Source: Kuschelorhynchus macadamiae
Lineage: Eukaryota; Arthropoda; Insecta; Coleoptera; Curculionidae
Assembly (NCBI GenBank): GCA_030620095.1
Contig: JAUTXW010002188.1
Span: 172,501 to 236,500 of the forward strand
DNA length: 64,000 bases
Reading direction: 5' to 3'
The position numbers were made by a program, and so were the translations under genes. This document shows, one piece after another, positions 23,640 to 35,911 of this stretch (position 1 is the first letter of the stretch; the number at the start of each line of letters is the position of its first letter). A model generated the notes under the pieces. That model was not told the DNA's origin, did no database searches, and was given only the letters and a program-made list of their open reading frames with translations.

Positions 23640-24447
23640 ATATATTTTTTTTTTTTGAGCTGCTCATCTTCTGGATTGGATAATTTTAAAAACAAAGAAA
23701 TAGTCCTAGGCATACGTCAAAAGTGTTTATTCCCACTGGATGCATTGTACATTTACCTTTCTTATAGCACACGAAGAAATGACCATGATCAAAGTGTTTG
23801 GGGTGTAACTTGTTGTAATTTCGGACCATTTCCACTGTATCTAAACCTTTAATTTCTCCTGATGTCACAAAAAAATTGTCGAGCTATTCTTGTCTTCGTG
23901 AATGGTATTTCAAATTCGAAAAGACGCACCTTCGTCTTTAATATTTTCCAATAGTAAGTTTGTCAGCTCTTCTCTTCTACATGCCCCCGCTAGTCCCACA
24001 ACAAGTGCTACTTTCGCCATAAATGACTTATTATCATCAGCTTGCTGGAGAAAAACACCAGTATCGAGTTAATATCTTCGATTTTGTAGGTCTATATCCT
24101 TCCGACTTTCTTTTTAACAACGCAATTAAATGTTAGTATTTATTAATATCGACAGGTTTTCTAATGCACATCAAACTCCGAAACATTGAATAGTATGCCC
24201 AAAAAGAGGAGGGTTTTTGAATTTTGGATAGATCATTAAAAAAGGCTAACAATGCCTTCCAGATAGTTATTATTTTCGTTTCTTCACACCATTTCTGATA
24301 CCAGGAGTAGGCCAACTCATATTTTATCCGTGATTTTTCGAGCAGAAGACTGGAAAATACCACGGTAGCGACTTTTTCGATATCGGATGGAAGATCTAAT
24401 TCGCTCATGTTAAAAATGGATGAAACTCGTTCCGAACTTTGTGACAA
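23640..24447 (-). pseudogene. Tyrosine recombinase (Crypton-like) relic
   Basis: The minus strand starts at MSQSSERVSSIFNMSELDLP and encodes a SAM-like N-terminal domain (SWYQKWCEETK...). A shifted frame follows with VALVVGLAGACRREELTNLL, where the RREEL arginine matches the first catalytic arginine of tyrosine recombinases. Next comes a block with HFFVCYKKGKCTMHPVGINT. The catalytic domain ends before the final histidine-arginine and tyrosine motifs, at a poly-pyrimidine and (TA)n tract. Stops and frameshifts occur near 24120 and 23920. The family is common in insects and allied to Cryptons; this copy is dead. Confidence 0.68.
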
Positions 24448-24672
24448 ATTACAAATCGTTTGACAGCATTATTTTCTAATGTTTTCTAACAAAAACTTAG
24501 TTACTTGGTTGCTATGGTAGAGTAAGTACAGGTTACAAAGGTAATTTGTTAAATATTTGATAGGTAATCTTTTCACAAAAATATAAATTACATTATAACT
24601 TGCATAAGATTTTAAACGATCTTAGATAAAACTTTGTATGATACACGTGTGATATACTTTATTAACATACTT

Positions 24673-24784
24673 TTTACTTGTATAATGTTAATAATAATAA
24701 AAGCGTATGCATTTTTATTATCGAGAGGAAATTATTAGAGCTAATAATTTGCAAGTTCTAGTTTGTATTTTCTGTTTAATAAAA
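24673..24784. repeat. Direct repeat, right copy
   Basis: Same orientation as 23407-23515. The pair brackets the recombinase relic. Confidence 0.88.
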
Positions 24785-24959
24785 GTGTGGTTACACAACT
24801 CGTGCTATGTACTCGTTATGCAACTTCCACACGAGTACACTTTTATCTCACTTGTATCATAAATATCTATTATATTTTTAAGATAGTTAATTTATATCTA
24901 TTATTACTTTTCCCGCAAGATGTTTATTATCGTAATTAATATTTTTATAAATTTCCGAA

Positions 24960-25690
24960 TGAAAATCGATTCTAAATGTTACGGAGCATTTAGGCAAAAC
25001 TTATTTACAAAATGTTACCCGTGCACTTCCAGAGGAAAACAAAATTGTTAGATTATTGTATTGTTTAGAAACGATGCAGCGCTTATAGAAGGAGATAACC
25101 AGCTGTAAAAAATATCTGGACTGATGAATTTCTATTCTCGGCGGCAGTTTAATTAAATAGGAAAAATTCGCACATTTGGGTGACTAAAAATCGAAGGGCA
25201 ATTTGCCAAGTTGGAAATTCCGGTCGAAGATCAATTCATATTTGGTGCTGTTTATATAGTAATAAAGTAATTAGAACAGCTATTATACGGATTATGTTAT
25301 CTAAATATTATAAAAAATGTTATTCAGAAAAGTTTTAAGGACTTAAACAGCTTAGTTTGGAAGCAGGACGTTATGATGTTACCAGTTTTCTTAATAGAAA
25401 ATTTGAGACCTGGATTGGAAGATTCTCCAGTTAATAGTCCATATAGTTCAAATCTTAGGATTATGGAAAACTTTTAGCGGAGTTTTTAAAGAATAAATTA
25501 AGAAATGAAAGGGATCTAACCTTAGTATTATTAAGACAGAGATTCATCCGAGAAATATAAATTTTAAATGAATAAAATTCAGATATAATTTTAGCAGCAA
25601 TTGAACAACAAAAAAGCCTGTATAGAAAATACATAGAGCAAAATGGCGATCATGTGGAGAATTCATTGCAATGAAGAATAATTAGGTTAT
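24960..25690 (+). pseudogene. Tc1/mariner-type transposase relic
   Basis: Fragments in changing frames include IWTDEFLFS (first catalytic aspartate region), a following block ending in HIWCC that matches the usual W.G/C segment, and RPGLEDSPVNSPYSSNLRIM, a worn version of the PDLNPIE third-catalytic region. The order and spacing fit a mariner-superfamily transposase. No open frame survives. Confidence 0.55.
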
Positions 25691-25737
25691 ATTCTTCCAA
25701 ACTTTTTTTTGTTTTCCAGTGTTATTTTTAGTAGTTA

Positions 25738-25798
25738 CGTATGTATGTATGTATGTATGTATGTATGTATGTATGTATGTATGTATGTATGTATGTAT
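25738..25798. repeat. (GTAT)n microsatellite
   Basis: About 15 perfect GTAT units lie directly left of the foldback element. Confidence 0.95.
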
Positions 25799-25804
25799 CT
25801 ACAC

Positions 25805-26900
25805 TACTAGAACTTCGAAGTGCACCAAGTAAATTTTTAGAAATTCAAAATGAAATATTTTCAATAGGGATGGCGATTATGAGTTACGGTTTTTGGACTT
25901 TGTTTGACCAATTCCTAGAGTATGCAGCCCGATAAGGACAGCCTCAGGACTCCAACGCAATTGTCTTTTACAGGGTGTTATATAGGACTCTGTCATTTTT
26001 TGAAAAGTTTATTCGACGAGAACTCTTACTGTGGATAATTTCTTTATCTCTTTGTACAACCAAAATAATCTAGAGTTGGGTATAAAAAAACGTTTCCAGC
26101 GGTTTTCAAATTTTTTCTTCCTTTCCGATATACAGGTTTTTTAGAAAAATTGCTTTTTTTTAAATGGTCTGCTGAACAAAGCCCTCTCAAGGCAATCAGA
26201 TTCAGTATGGTCTATCAAATTATACACAGGGTTGGCACCTTTAAGTATTCCACCATGAATATTGTACACAAGGTGCACCAAAAACCTTACCAATTCTAAA
26301 CTTTAACAATGTTGAATTTCTGCTCCCCAAAGTAGGTAGTATTCCAGACCGTTGTTACCCACTGTGTTATTTGGACATATTCTCAGTTAATTCGAAATGA
26401 TGGGTAAACAGTTTAAGTAAGTCTTTATTAACAAAAATAACATGTGAAACTGTATTTTATTGGGAAAAACTGTTTTAAATTAAAGGCATTATCTGAAAAA
26501 ATTACAGCAAGTTTCAAATGTAAAAAAGTTGTTTCGGTAAAAATGCCCATTATTACCTTTGATTACCACAAATGAGCTGTGTTCAGCAAACTATTTTAAA
26601 AAATCAATTTTTCAATTGTTTTTTCCTACCTAGCTCTAGATTATTTTAGCAGCACAAAGAGAAAGATAAATCTCCTATAGTAAGAATTCTGGTCGAAAAA
26701 ATTTAAAAAAATACAGGGTCTTATATAACATCTTGTTTAAGGCGGTTGATATGGTGCCATGAGTGTGCACATATCGGGCTGCATACTATGGATATTGATC
26801 AAACAAAAGCCGAAAACCGCAACTCAAAATCTTCATCGGTAATTATTTTTCATTTTGATTTTCCAGTTAGATATTCTTGGTGCACTTCGAAGTGCCAGTA
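25805..26900. mobile_element. Foldback element of about 1.1 kb
   Basis: The left arm (about 25805-26120) matches the reverse complement of the right arm (about 26590-26900). Shared segments include the terminal CTTCGAAGTGCACCAAG, a central block with TATGCAGCCCGATA, and AAAATAATCTAGAG near the inner limit. The unpaired centre is about 470 bp with no open frame. The terminal motif CACTTCGAAGTG is itself palindromic. Confidence 0.82.
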
Positions 26901-27179
26901 ATTTATATGGTCGTGTAATTAAATTTAATTATAATTATTTTTAATAAATATTTCATAGTTATGTCATCTTTCAATATTTAAAAATACAGGATGCCAAAAA
27001 ACAGCTACCAAAAAAACCTAATGGTCAAAGAAAATAAATCTAGTGGCCCTGGGTTTGAACTTAAAAATACCTAAAATATTAATTGCCTATATAGATCGTA
27101 GATGTACTTCTTTTTTATTTTATGCCTATTGTAGCTTTCTGCACTTTTATGCTACACTGAATATTGGCCAATTCTGCAA

Positions 27180-29640
27180 TACATTAAAAAACATGCAAAG
27201 ATTCAATATCTTTAGCCAAAATATTACTAGTATTAATAAAAACTTTGATTCTTTTCTGGTCTAACTACAAACGACAAATTATGCTCTCGATGTAATCGTA
27301 TTCACTGAAACATGGAAAGTAGATTTTGTTGAGTATTATAAAATAATGGACTACGAGTATGATATTTTCTATAATAACGGTAGCTTTAATCAAAATAACG
27401 GAACGGATTGAGAGTCTCGAAATTTAACATTAAAGTGACAGCAGGCTATACAATATTTGAACTGCATATATAGCCCTGCTAGTCAGGATGCAGCTACATT
27501 TTAATTGCCTTTTCGTGAGCTTCTATCGTTTAACGAAACTAACCTGGATATATTAATAGGCGATATAAATATTACCATACTAAAAGCTAATAGAAGAGAA
27601 AGAGTAGATGACTAGTTAAACACCATCCACGTGGGGATTTATTTCTCTTATCAAATACACGCGTGACCGTAATGAACAAAAAAGTTGTCTAGACCACATT
27701 CTCATTAACAAAAATTTAAGTTAACTTTAGTTCATATGTAATAAAAACTCAAATAACCGATCCCTAATCCCTTGCACAAACCTGAAAAATTAAATGAAAC
27801 TAAAGTCCATGCTTGAAACGCAAACTTTGAATGCCTAAGGGACTTACTTTCTACCAAAACTTGAATAAATGCGTGAATCAAATCCTGAAACAAGTATGAA
27901 GATATTTATAGAAGCCCTTAATTCATATATAAATGATTCTAGTAGAGTGACTAAGAAACAAACAAAAACGATAAAAAAACACCTTGGATTACTAAAGGTC
28001 TCATCAAATCTATAAGTTAAGAGATGACGAATTAAAGATGATCCAAATAATGAAATTCTAAAGATTGAATACAAAAAAAGTAAAATCCAATCTCTAATCC
28101 AAAAAGCAAAGAGCTTCTGCTATGCTTCTGCTTTAGAGGAAAATAAAAACAATCTTCGAAAGTTCTGGGAGACTGTAAAGGATGCATACAATATGCAGAC
28201 TCTAGGAGATTGGATTGGACACCTAAGGAACAGCGCAGGAGAAATACTCAATTGTGACTTGGAGAAGGCGCAACAATTTAATGACTTCTTCACAAAAGTA
28301 GGGAAAAAAACCTAGCTAAACAAATGCCGGTTCCAAATCAAAAGAAATATTTGAAGGTGAAATACCGAGTGAAAAAAACATGTTTTCTCCCTTCAGTCAC
28401 GGAAACAGAATTACTCAACATAATTCAAAACTAAATGCCCGCAAATCATCAGGCATTGATGGAATAACACCGTACCTTCTAAAACAGATTGCGCTCAATA
28501 CTACGAAGCCCTTATTGCACATATTCAATTCATCTTTTATAACAGGAGTGTGTCTGAGTCACATAAAAGAAGACAATATAAAATCTTCAAAAAAGGGAAC
28601 AAAGAACTATGCACAAACTATCGCCCTATATCATTACATTATTATCTGTATTTACAGACATTTTTGAAAAGCTTCTAAAAACAGAATTACGGAACGGCTC
28701 TAGATTAGAGATACATGGAATTAGACAAGTCCAGACCAATAGCTGGTATTTTCCTGAATCTTGTGAAAGCATTCGACATGGTGAACTATCGAATCTTACT
28801 GAGAAAACTTGAAATCCTAGGGTACCGAGTGTCTCAGTTATTGAAAAGCTATCTTTGTAATAGGTTACAAAATGCTACGACTGGAAAGGCAACGAGTGCT
28901 GCTAAATCAGTTGAATTTGGGGTTCCCCAAGAAATGGTTCTAGGTTCTGTGTTGTTCCTAATCTACAAAAATAAACTTTTAGCCTACAACCAGGCACTGG
29001 ACTGTATATCATTTGCTGACTATACAGTAATACTTATTAGAGGTACGTCGTGGATCAATATCAAGAAAAAATCTGAGATATTTTTAAAAATGGTCAAAAA
29101 CTTGCTTGATTTAAATATTTTAAGTATTAATTGAGACAAGACAAAACTTAACTTGTCATTGGGTTATTTCGGTCGAGGTCGTAGAAATAATCAAATACCT
29201 AGGAATTGTTTTAGATAGTCAACTTCATTTCAAAATACACGCTGAAACTCAAGCTAAAATATTATTTAAAATAATATTTGGAATTAGAAAACTGCGCCAT
29301 TTTTTAAATAAAACCATTTTAAAGACGATTTATCACGCAATTTTCGAATCTGCTTTGCAGTATAGGAGAATAGCTTGGGGTAACATTTTATAAATTTTCA
29401 GTAAACTACCTAGACATAACACATAAAGCCTGTATTAAAGCCATTCTCAAGAAAAGCCTTCTATATCCAACTCTACGCCTTTAAAGGATTATTATGTATT
29501 AATATAAATCCTGACATCATTAAACCCCTAAATATAAACACTCACAATACCAAACAAATCTTACGAGAAACTGTTGAAATTTATTCATTCAATATATAAC
29601 CTTTTACTATTGGACGAAAAGAATCTGTTGGGCCAAAAAT
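27180..29640 (+). mobile_element. Jockey-like LINE, endonuclease plus reverse transcriptase, decayed
   Basis: In order on the plus strand: the start of an apurinic-type endonuclease (NITSINKNFDSFL, then VIVFTETW near 27300) and a linker (FWETVKDAY near 28170). RT domain blocks follow (ARKSSGIDGITPYLLKQIAL near 28440; LVKAFDMVNYRILLRKL near 28770; FGVPQEMVLGSVLFLIY near 28920). The catalytic box is changed to FADYT (near 29020), where FADDT is expected. A C-terminal tail with LQYRRIAWGN lies near 29350. Many stops and frameshifts are present. The 3' limit is approximate and followed by T-rich simple sequence. Confidence 0.8.
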
Positions 29641-31158
29641 AAAAATGTAAAAAGAAATGCAGAATCTATTTGTAGTCATTAAATTACGAAACATTAAACT
29701 TACATTTTCCTTAAATCTAACGGCATCCCTGTGTTCTCGCATTTTGTCTCAATTTTATTTTATTTTATTGTATTATACTATGCTTTTGTTTATTATTATT
29801 TATACTTAGTTAATATAATGTTTGATACATTTAGTCAATTCATCCCTTAGGTTTGATTAATGTAGGTCTAGTAAATTATTTTAGTTGTTTACTCTACTAC
29901 AGGTAACATATACCTCTATTTACAAGACTTTGTTATGCATTTATATTTTATATTATGTCTTATAAAAAATCAGGATAATGCTTAGATTAAAATTGGAAAA
30001 ATGGTTAACATGTAACTTTTTAAACAATATTTTACTTACACTATATATATTAAAGTTTTATATTGAGATGCAATCATATTATCAAGGGTAAACATAGTTC
30101 ACTTTATTTCCTGTTAAATTGTATGTTGCTTAATAAACTAGAAGTATTAGTTCATTGCTCGCTTGTCTTAAATCTCTTTTTTCGAATAAGTAAAATATTG
30201 TTTAAAATTTAAAAACGAATTAAGGAACACTGAACTTCCTAAAGCAGTCTCAGCAATAAACAGATTAATTGATAGTAAATGTTCAGCAGATGTAGGTATA
30301 ATATGGCTACCACTCGAAAAAGAAATGCTTTTTGATATCAGTACAATTTAGTGTCAACTTTTGTCTATACTGCAGGCCACTAGGCGTTTACTGACTTCGC
30401 TCACAGAATTGCAAAAGAATTGAGTTCTGTTTTTAGTCAGTACAAGTTAAAATGCAATTAGTGCCACAAATGTGGTTTTGTGCTTCGCTGTTTTCTAACA
30501 ATCTTTACATTTTTATGAAATGAGATGTTATAAAGCCAAACGTTATAGTTCGAAACAAGAGATTTTCTTCTTTTTGGGCTATTGCAAATGTTCAATTTAT
30601 TATAATTACAAAAAGTAAAGTGTTGACAAAGCAAGATTGACTCTTTGAAGCTAAATCAAAGCATTATTTTATTATCTGTAGTGTATAGTTGAGTGACAAT
30701 ACAATATTAACTGTAAAAAATGTTTTAATCAGTGAAGGGAAAAAGGTGCAGGATTTGAGTAAAATACTTACAGAAGAATCTTGTAATTCAGTTTACTTTA
30801 TATGTATGTAAATTTGAAAGCAACAAAGAATTGCAAAATTAAAGATATTGTTCAATTTTTTAGAACAAAATAGAGTGATTGAATGAATGAGATACGTTTA
30901 ATAAAGTAAAAATACTCTGGGACGTCAACGCCCTCTCCTCTCCTAGAAAAGAGCACACCTGTGCGATGGTTTTTCTTAACATAAATAAAATCTGTCTAAC
31001 GTAACTTTATCACTCACTTATATCGTATTTGAACCAACTATGACTCAAATTAATATTGTTTAACCAAACTATGTGACATTTTTAAACGTGAAAAACATTT
31101 AGGTAACTTAACCAATTAGTCTCTTTGAAATTCATCGTAACCCAATAATACCCAAATC
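29641..31158. other. No recognised feature
   Basis: AT-rich intergenic sequence without a supported gene. Confidence 0.4.
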
Positions 31159-31189
31159 GAGTCTGGCCCAACCCCCCGTGACATTATTT
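31159..31189 (+). repeat. Left member of a 30-bp inverted repeat pair
   Basis: GAGTCTGGCCCAACCCCCCG and the following bases match the reverse complement of 33265-33294 at about 27 of 30 positions. No target duplication is visible, so an element boundary is only suspected. Confidence 0.5.
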
Positions 31190-31344
31190 CTAAGTACTCA
31201 TTGTTAAGGTAATATTTTAATTATAAATTTCTTTTAGCTTAGCTATATACTTCATTGTCATAAAAGCATATATACATTCTCCAACTTCAACCTATCAAAA
31301 AGTTATATTAGCTGTTACCATAAATCATTCATTCATAGTCATTA

Positions 31345-31502
31345 AGCGTACGACCCTCGCCGCCCGTATCAGACGACCCGGCGCACCGAGGCGCTCCTAT
31401 ACCGACTGCACCGTGACTCTAACTGACACTCTACCCACCGTTGAACTTAAACGTGACCACAATCACGCTCCTGATGAGCGTTTAGTTTTACTTAAGAACT
31501 AA
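31345..31502 (+). pseudogene. Possible FLYWCH-type zinc-finger fragment
   Basis: A GC-rich island stands out from its AT-rich surroundings and encodes an open segment ending in VELKRDHNHAPDERLVLLKN then a stop. The HNHAPD motif and preceding CTVTLT resemble the last half of a FLYWCH finger, found both in host proteins and in Mutator-like transposases. Too short to decide; it lies between the inverted repeat pair at 31159 and 33294. Confidence 0.35.
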
Positions 31503-33263
31503 AATACACCAAACAACCATGACACAAGTACTTTGCTTCTTTATCCAAAGATAATTGCTTTGAGATCCATTGAGACATATTTCTTATTAGGCAGTAATAA
31601 TTATTATATAATCGTCACTGGTTAATAGCAAATTAATATGACTCTTTTCGAGATTCTGTTAAGTATAATTTTATTTTTGTTGGTAGAAATCTCCAGTGCA
31701 CATTGATTACACCGCTTTGTGAACGATGTGGATGGTTTTAAAATAATGAAATTCTTGGTTAATTTTATAAAAAAAAGGTAAAATAACTATTTAAAAAATA
31801 TTAGGAAAGCTTTTTACCTTTATCTTGGTCAAATCTCAAAGGGCGTTAAAGTGCTCACTCAGACTTGTAGATCTTACTACACTAATCGTAAATTCGGGTT
31901 GTTACGCGGCAGTCCCCGTGACGTTTCGGATTATTTTTTCTGGTAAATGAAAGGAAACAATATTCGCTGATGAATATTCTCTAGAAAAATAAGTAAAAAC
32001 GTGCAATAGGTTTAATAATTATTTAACAAGAAAATGTAGTATAGATATAAAACAATTTGTAGCATGTGGAGTTAATCAAGAAAAACTTATAGCCTACAAG
32101 TACACCACTACAGTTAAAAAATACTATTATTAAATCCAGTGCATGAATTACATTTATTGACGATTTACAACTTGTTTTGGAACACGCTGCATAAATTATA
32201 AAAGATATACAGAAAAAATCATAAATATTCAGGAGTTAAGACTTGTTTGAATTTGGTTAAATTTTTTATCCGTAGATATTCTGTAATAGGAATTGTGAAT
32301 TATGAAAGTGTCTGGAAGATATTTGTGAAAATCATATATATTATAAATAAATAAGAACAAGTAATTGCCGACATAAAATATATTTTTTTTCTAGGATGTA
32401 GATTTATCTCGAGATTTTATCGATATAAGATGCTGTATAAAATGTATAAAAAATAATTTGCAACACGTTTCCTTATTAATATAGATAAGAAGTTGCGTAC
32501 GAATATGGTAAATTTAGAAAATCGATAAAAAGGTACAGTTTTAAGGATCATAGAAAATCTGCCATGAGATGTCTTGTATTCCATTAAACAATATTTAAAA
32601 TACAAAATGATGATACAATAAACATCTGCGGAACACATTTATGAATGTAAATACTAATGGTATATTTAGGTAAAACATAGTACTTAATTCGCCTACCTAA
32701 TCTACTGTCTTTAACAATAATAATTAATAAGTTTACAACTTTTATGTATTTTCACCGAGTTTTAGAACTATTTATTGTACATCCATTTAAAGAAAAATAA
32801 AATCTTAACAACTATTAAATACTTATTAGAGAAAAATAAAATCTATTAAATTATTAAATAAATAATTTTACTTACAGCTTTTTAACTCGCAAATCATACA
32901 ACCCACAAATAACAACACGTAATGTCATAAGTATAGGTTTCTTGCTGAACTGTATTTAAACAACTAAACAACTATCAAGCTTTTAGAATTCATTCTTTTA
33001 ACGACGAACAAGAGAAAATAAATACATCAAGTTGATTGCTCAATTGATAGGGAACCGCCTCAGTGCGGCTGCTGGTCTGATTCGGGCTGCGAAAGTCGTC
33101 TCTTGCGCGCTTCAGAACTGATTGATGGTGACAGCTATGATACCTTTGTATATATGTATATATACTATATTGTATATATACCTTTGTATATATGTATTTT
33201 ATCACAATGAATTTAATATAATATATATAATTTAAACATATTACATTATCGATGTGTATGTAA

Positions 33264-33294
33264 CAATAACGTCACGTGGGGTTGGGTCAGACTC
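33264..33294 (-). repeat. Right member of the 30-bp inverted repeat pair
   Basis: Reverse complement of 31159-31189 with about three mismatches. Confidence 0.5.
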
Positions 33295-33752
33295 ATAGAC
33301 ATCAGAGGATAATGAACTGGGCTTTGCGACTCTTCATTGACTCCTACGCAGTGCGAGAGACATAGAGCTAGTTAGGGCGAAAATCCCATTAGTTGCGGAA
33401 GAGATGGAGCTAATAAGGGCAGAAATGTATCTCCTTTGCTACTAGTGGAATTTTCGTCTTTATTAGCTTCATCACTCTCACGTGTTGGCGTCAAGGTAAA
33501 ATATTACGCGTATGTGATAAGGCCAGTCCATATAACCTATTATGTCATTGGTCAGACTTCATTTTATTATTGTGGGATTACTGGGAATCAAGGGGATCAA
33601 TTGTGTAGGTTACATAAATATTTTTAAAAATGTCACATTGATGGATTAACCAAGATTTACTCAGGCCACACAGGTGGGCTAGCAAAGATTTATTTGGTTC
33701 ATAAAACTGGGTCCGACAGATTATATTTAGGTTATAAAAAGCATATTATATA

Positions 33753-33783
33753 GTTGGCGCATTACCTTTCTGGAATGACGTCA
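33753..33783 (+). repeat. Left terminal inverted repeat of the IS630-like transposon
   Basis: Exact reverse complement of 35912-35942, ending in TGACGTCA-type sequence at its inner edge. Confidence 0.92.
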
Positions 33784-34177
33784 CGCTGGTTTGAAATAAC
33801 GTATTTCTTATATTATTTATATTTCAGCGATGATTCCTAACCTAAACGTATGCAGTGATGTAGATAGGAGGGGTGCGTTCAGCACTGGCTAAAGCGAATT
33901 TAAAATTGGCATTTTCTGTACAGAAAGCGCTGCAACTTGTCGAAAATTGCTGGCAAAAAATTAACACTCTCATTGCCATAAAAAAACCCTCATTTTGCAC
34001 ACTTAATACAAAAATAACTATTATAACTTCAAAAACTAAAATTATTTTGCAAATAAGACTTTACTAATATAAATTCTTTCATCTTAGTCTTATTCTTTGT
34101 TTGCAATGTAATAAATTGACGCCAGTTACCCATTTTCATCAAAATTATTTTAATTCTCAATTACAGACAATACTGAA

Positions 34178-34372
34178 AAAATATTAAGAAAAGGGGAATA
34201 ACGAACGATGAATCCTTTACCTCCAGAATGTTTCAAAAACAAAAAGAGGTAAAAACAAAAATCACAGATTACTTAAAGAACAAAATAAGAGATATGATCT
34301 ATTGCGTGTATGCTAAAAATGAATATGTTACAATGCAGACTTTGCTTTAAAAACTAAAAGAGAGAAATTAAT
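34178..34372 (+). pseudogene. Inverted partial copy of the transposase gene
   Basis: The plus strand repeats, with a few substitutions, the gene segment encoding about residues 55-117 of the transposase (QKQKEVKTKITDYLKNKIRD is shared). It includes one in-frame stop, at the site of a lysine codon in the parent. It lies just beyond the transposase stop codon. A transcript running through gene and copy could fold into a stem of about 190 bp. The same layout occurs in the relative at 1995-3944. Confidence 0.88.
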
Positions 34373-34401
34373 GTATAACTAACTAACTTTAAAAATAAAA
34401 A

Positions 34402-35739
34402 CTACTCCCCTTCACTGTCTTCAGAATCAGAACTAAATTCTTCATCGTCACTGCTGTCTTCGTCGGTACTAATTACAAGTGGCGCAATGTCTGAAGCATC
34501 ACATATCTGTATTGTCTTCCAAGCTTCTTGGATTACCCTTTCTGTGTGGCTGACATAATTTTTCCAATGCTCTGAAGATACTTCATTTATCGCTTTTTCC
34601 CACATGGCCAAAACTTCCGATGGTGTCCCCTTCAGACTAGCAATGTATTGGTCGTATTTCCTCTTACACTCAGACCATACCATTTCAATAGCATTAAATT
34701 GACAATGGTATGGTTTATTTAGTATTTTGTGGCCCAAAGGTTTCACATATTCGTCAAGGTAGAATGTTTTTTCAATGTTACAATTTTTTTCTACAATGCT
34801 CCATATTTCATCCTTCATGGCCCTCTCTGGGAAGTCAATGTTCTTTTCTTTTAACCATCCAATCAATCTCTGCTTTGTCCATGATTTTCTTGGAATATCC
34901 TCTAAAAGGCCGGAATGATAGCTTGCGTTGTCCATCACTATCAAACTTTTTGGAGGAAGATTTGGTAGCTGATTTTTAAACCAATTTTCAAAATTTTGCT
35001 TGTTCATATTGTCATGATAATCTCCGCTTTTTAGTCCACTTTTAAATATTAAACTGGCCCCCTTAATAAATCCTTCCTTTGATCCAGCGTGAACTACAAT
35101 ATATCGATGACCTTCACTAGCTTTTTTAGAACTTGTAGACATAGTGTTATCCTGCCAGCTGTTTCTAAACGAACCTTTACTAAAAATCCAAGTCTCATCA
35201 ATAAATACGGTGGTATAAGCATCTTGTCCTAGATTTTGATTTTTGACATATTCCCTCAAGAAATTGATTCTCTTGTGGACGATGTGGGGCAAATCCATCA
35301 GGTATTTTCTATTATTTGATTTCTTCCACTTAAAACCAATACTTTTTACGTATTTTCTTAGCGAGGTGATGGAAAAATTAAAATATTCATTTATCTCTTT
35401 TAGTTTTTTAAGCAAAGTCTGCATTGTAACATATTCATTTTTCGCATACATGCAGTAGATCGTATCTCTTATTTTGTTCTTTAAGTAATCTGTAATTTTT
35501 GTTTTTACCTCTTTTTGCTTTTGAGACATTCTGTAGGTAAAGGATTCATCGCTCGTTATTCCTCTTTTCTTAATATTTATGATTGTTGTATGGCTAAGTT
35601 TTGTTGCATTTGAAGCTCGTTCAATTATATTATCAGTTTGCGGAAGGATTCCATTTTTAGCTTGCTCTTTTTCCAATTGAAAAAAAGCCAAGATATTCAA
35701 AACTATTAGCTGTGATTGCTGATTATATCTTCGCGGCAT
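34402..35739 (-). CDS. IS630/Tc1-superfamily DDE transposase
   Basis: The frame is 445 residues and uninterrupted. Residues 1-140 form the DNA-binding region (helix-turn-helix around NATKLSHTTIINIKK, then a second helical segment). The catalytic core follows: first aspartate at residue 181 in FIDETWIF, second at 270 in VMDNASYHS, and the third acidic residue, E352, in FNAIEMVWSECKRK. The gap between the last two is 81 residues, far longer than the 34 of classical Tc1/mariner and close to the DD82E group reported for this superfamily. The C-terminus is strongly acidic (DEDSSDDEEFSSDSEDS). The protein would bind the 31-bp ends and move the element by cut-and-paste. The ATG chosen starts MPRRYNQQSQ and is the first in frame inside the element. 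Confidence 0.9.
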   Translation of the reverse strand: MPRRYNQQSQLIVLNILAFFQLEKEQAKNGILPQTDNIIERASNATKLSHTTIINIKKRGITSDESFTYRMSQKQKEVKTKITDYLKNKIRDTIYCMYAKNEYVTMQTLLKKLKEINEYFNFSITSLRKYVKSIGFKWKKSNNRKYLMDLPHIVHKRINFLREYVKNQNLGQDAYTTVFIDETWIFSKGSFRNSWQDNTMSTSSKKASEGHRYIVVHAGSKEGFIKGASLIFKSGLKSGDYHDNMNKQNFENWFKNQLPNLPPKSLIVMDNASYHSGLLEDIPRKSWTKQRLIGWLKEKNIDFPERAMKDEIWSIVEKNCNIEKTFYLDEYVKPLGHKILNKPYHCQFNAIEMVWSECKRKYDQYIASLKGTPSEVLAMWEKAINEVSSEHWKNYVSHTERVIQEAWKTIQICDASDIAPLVISTDEDSSDDEEFSSDSEDSEGE

Positions 35740-35911
35740 CTTGCAAAAGTTTAAAAAGAATCACAACAAATCAATGTCAATTTTGACGAATATATTCTGA
35801 AAGACACATAACCAAAACCGGCATTGACTGTTGTAAAGAAACGACAATGAGTTTTTTCAAAATGTTTTTGTCACTGTCAGTTAACATAAATCAAACAAAA
35901 ATAACCAAAAA

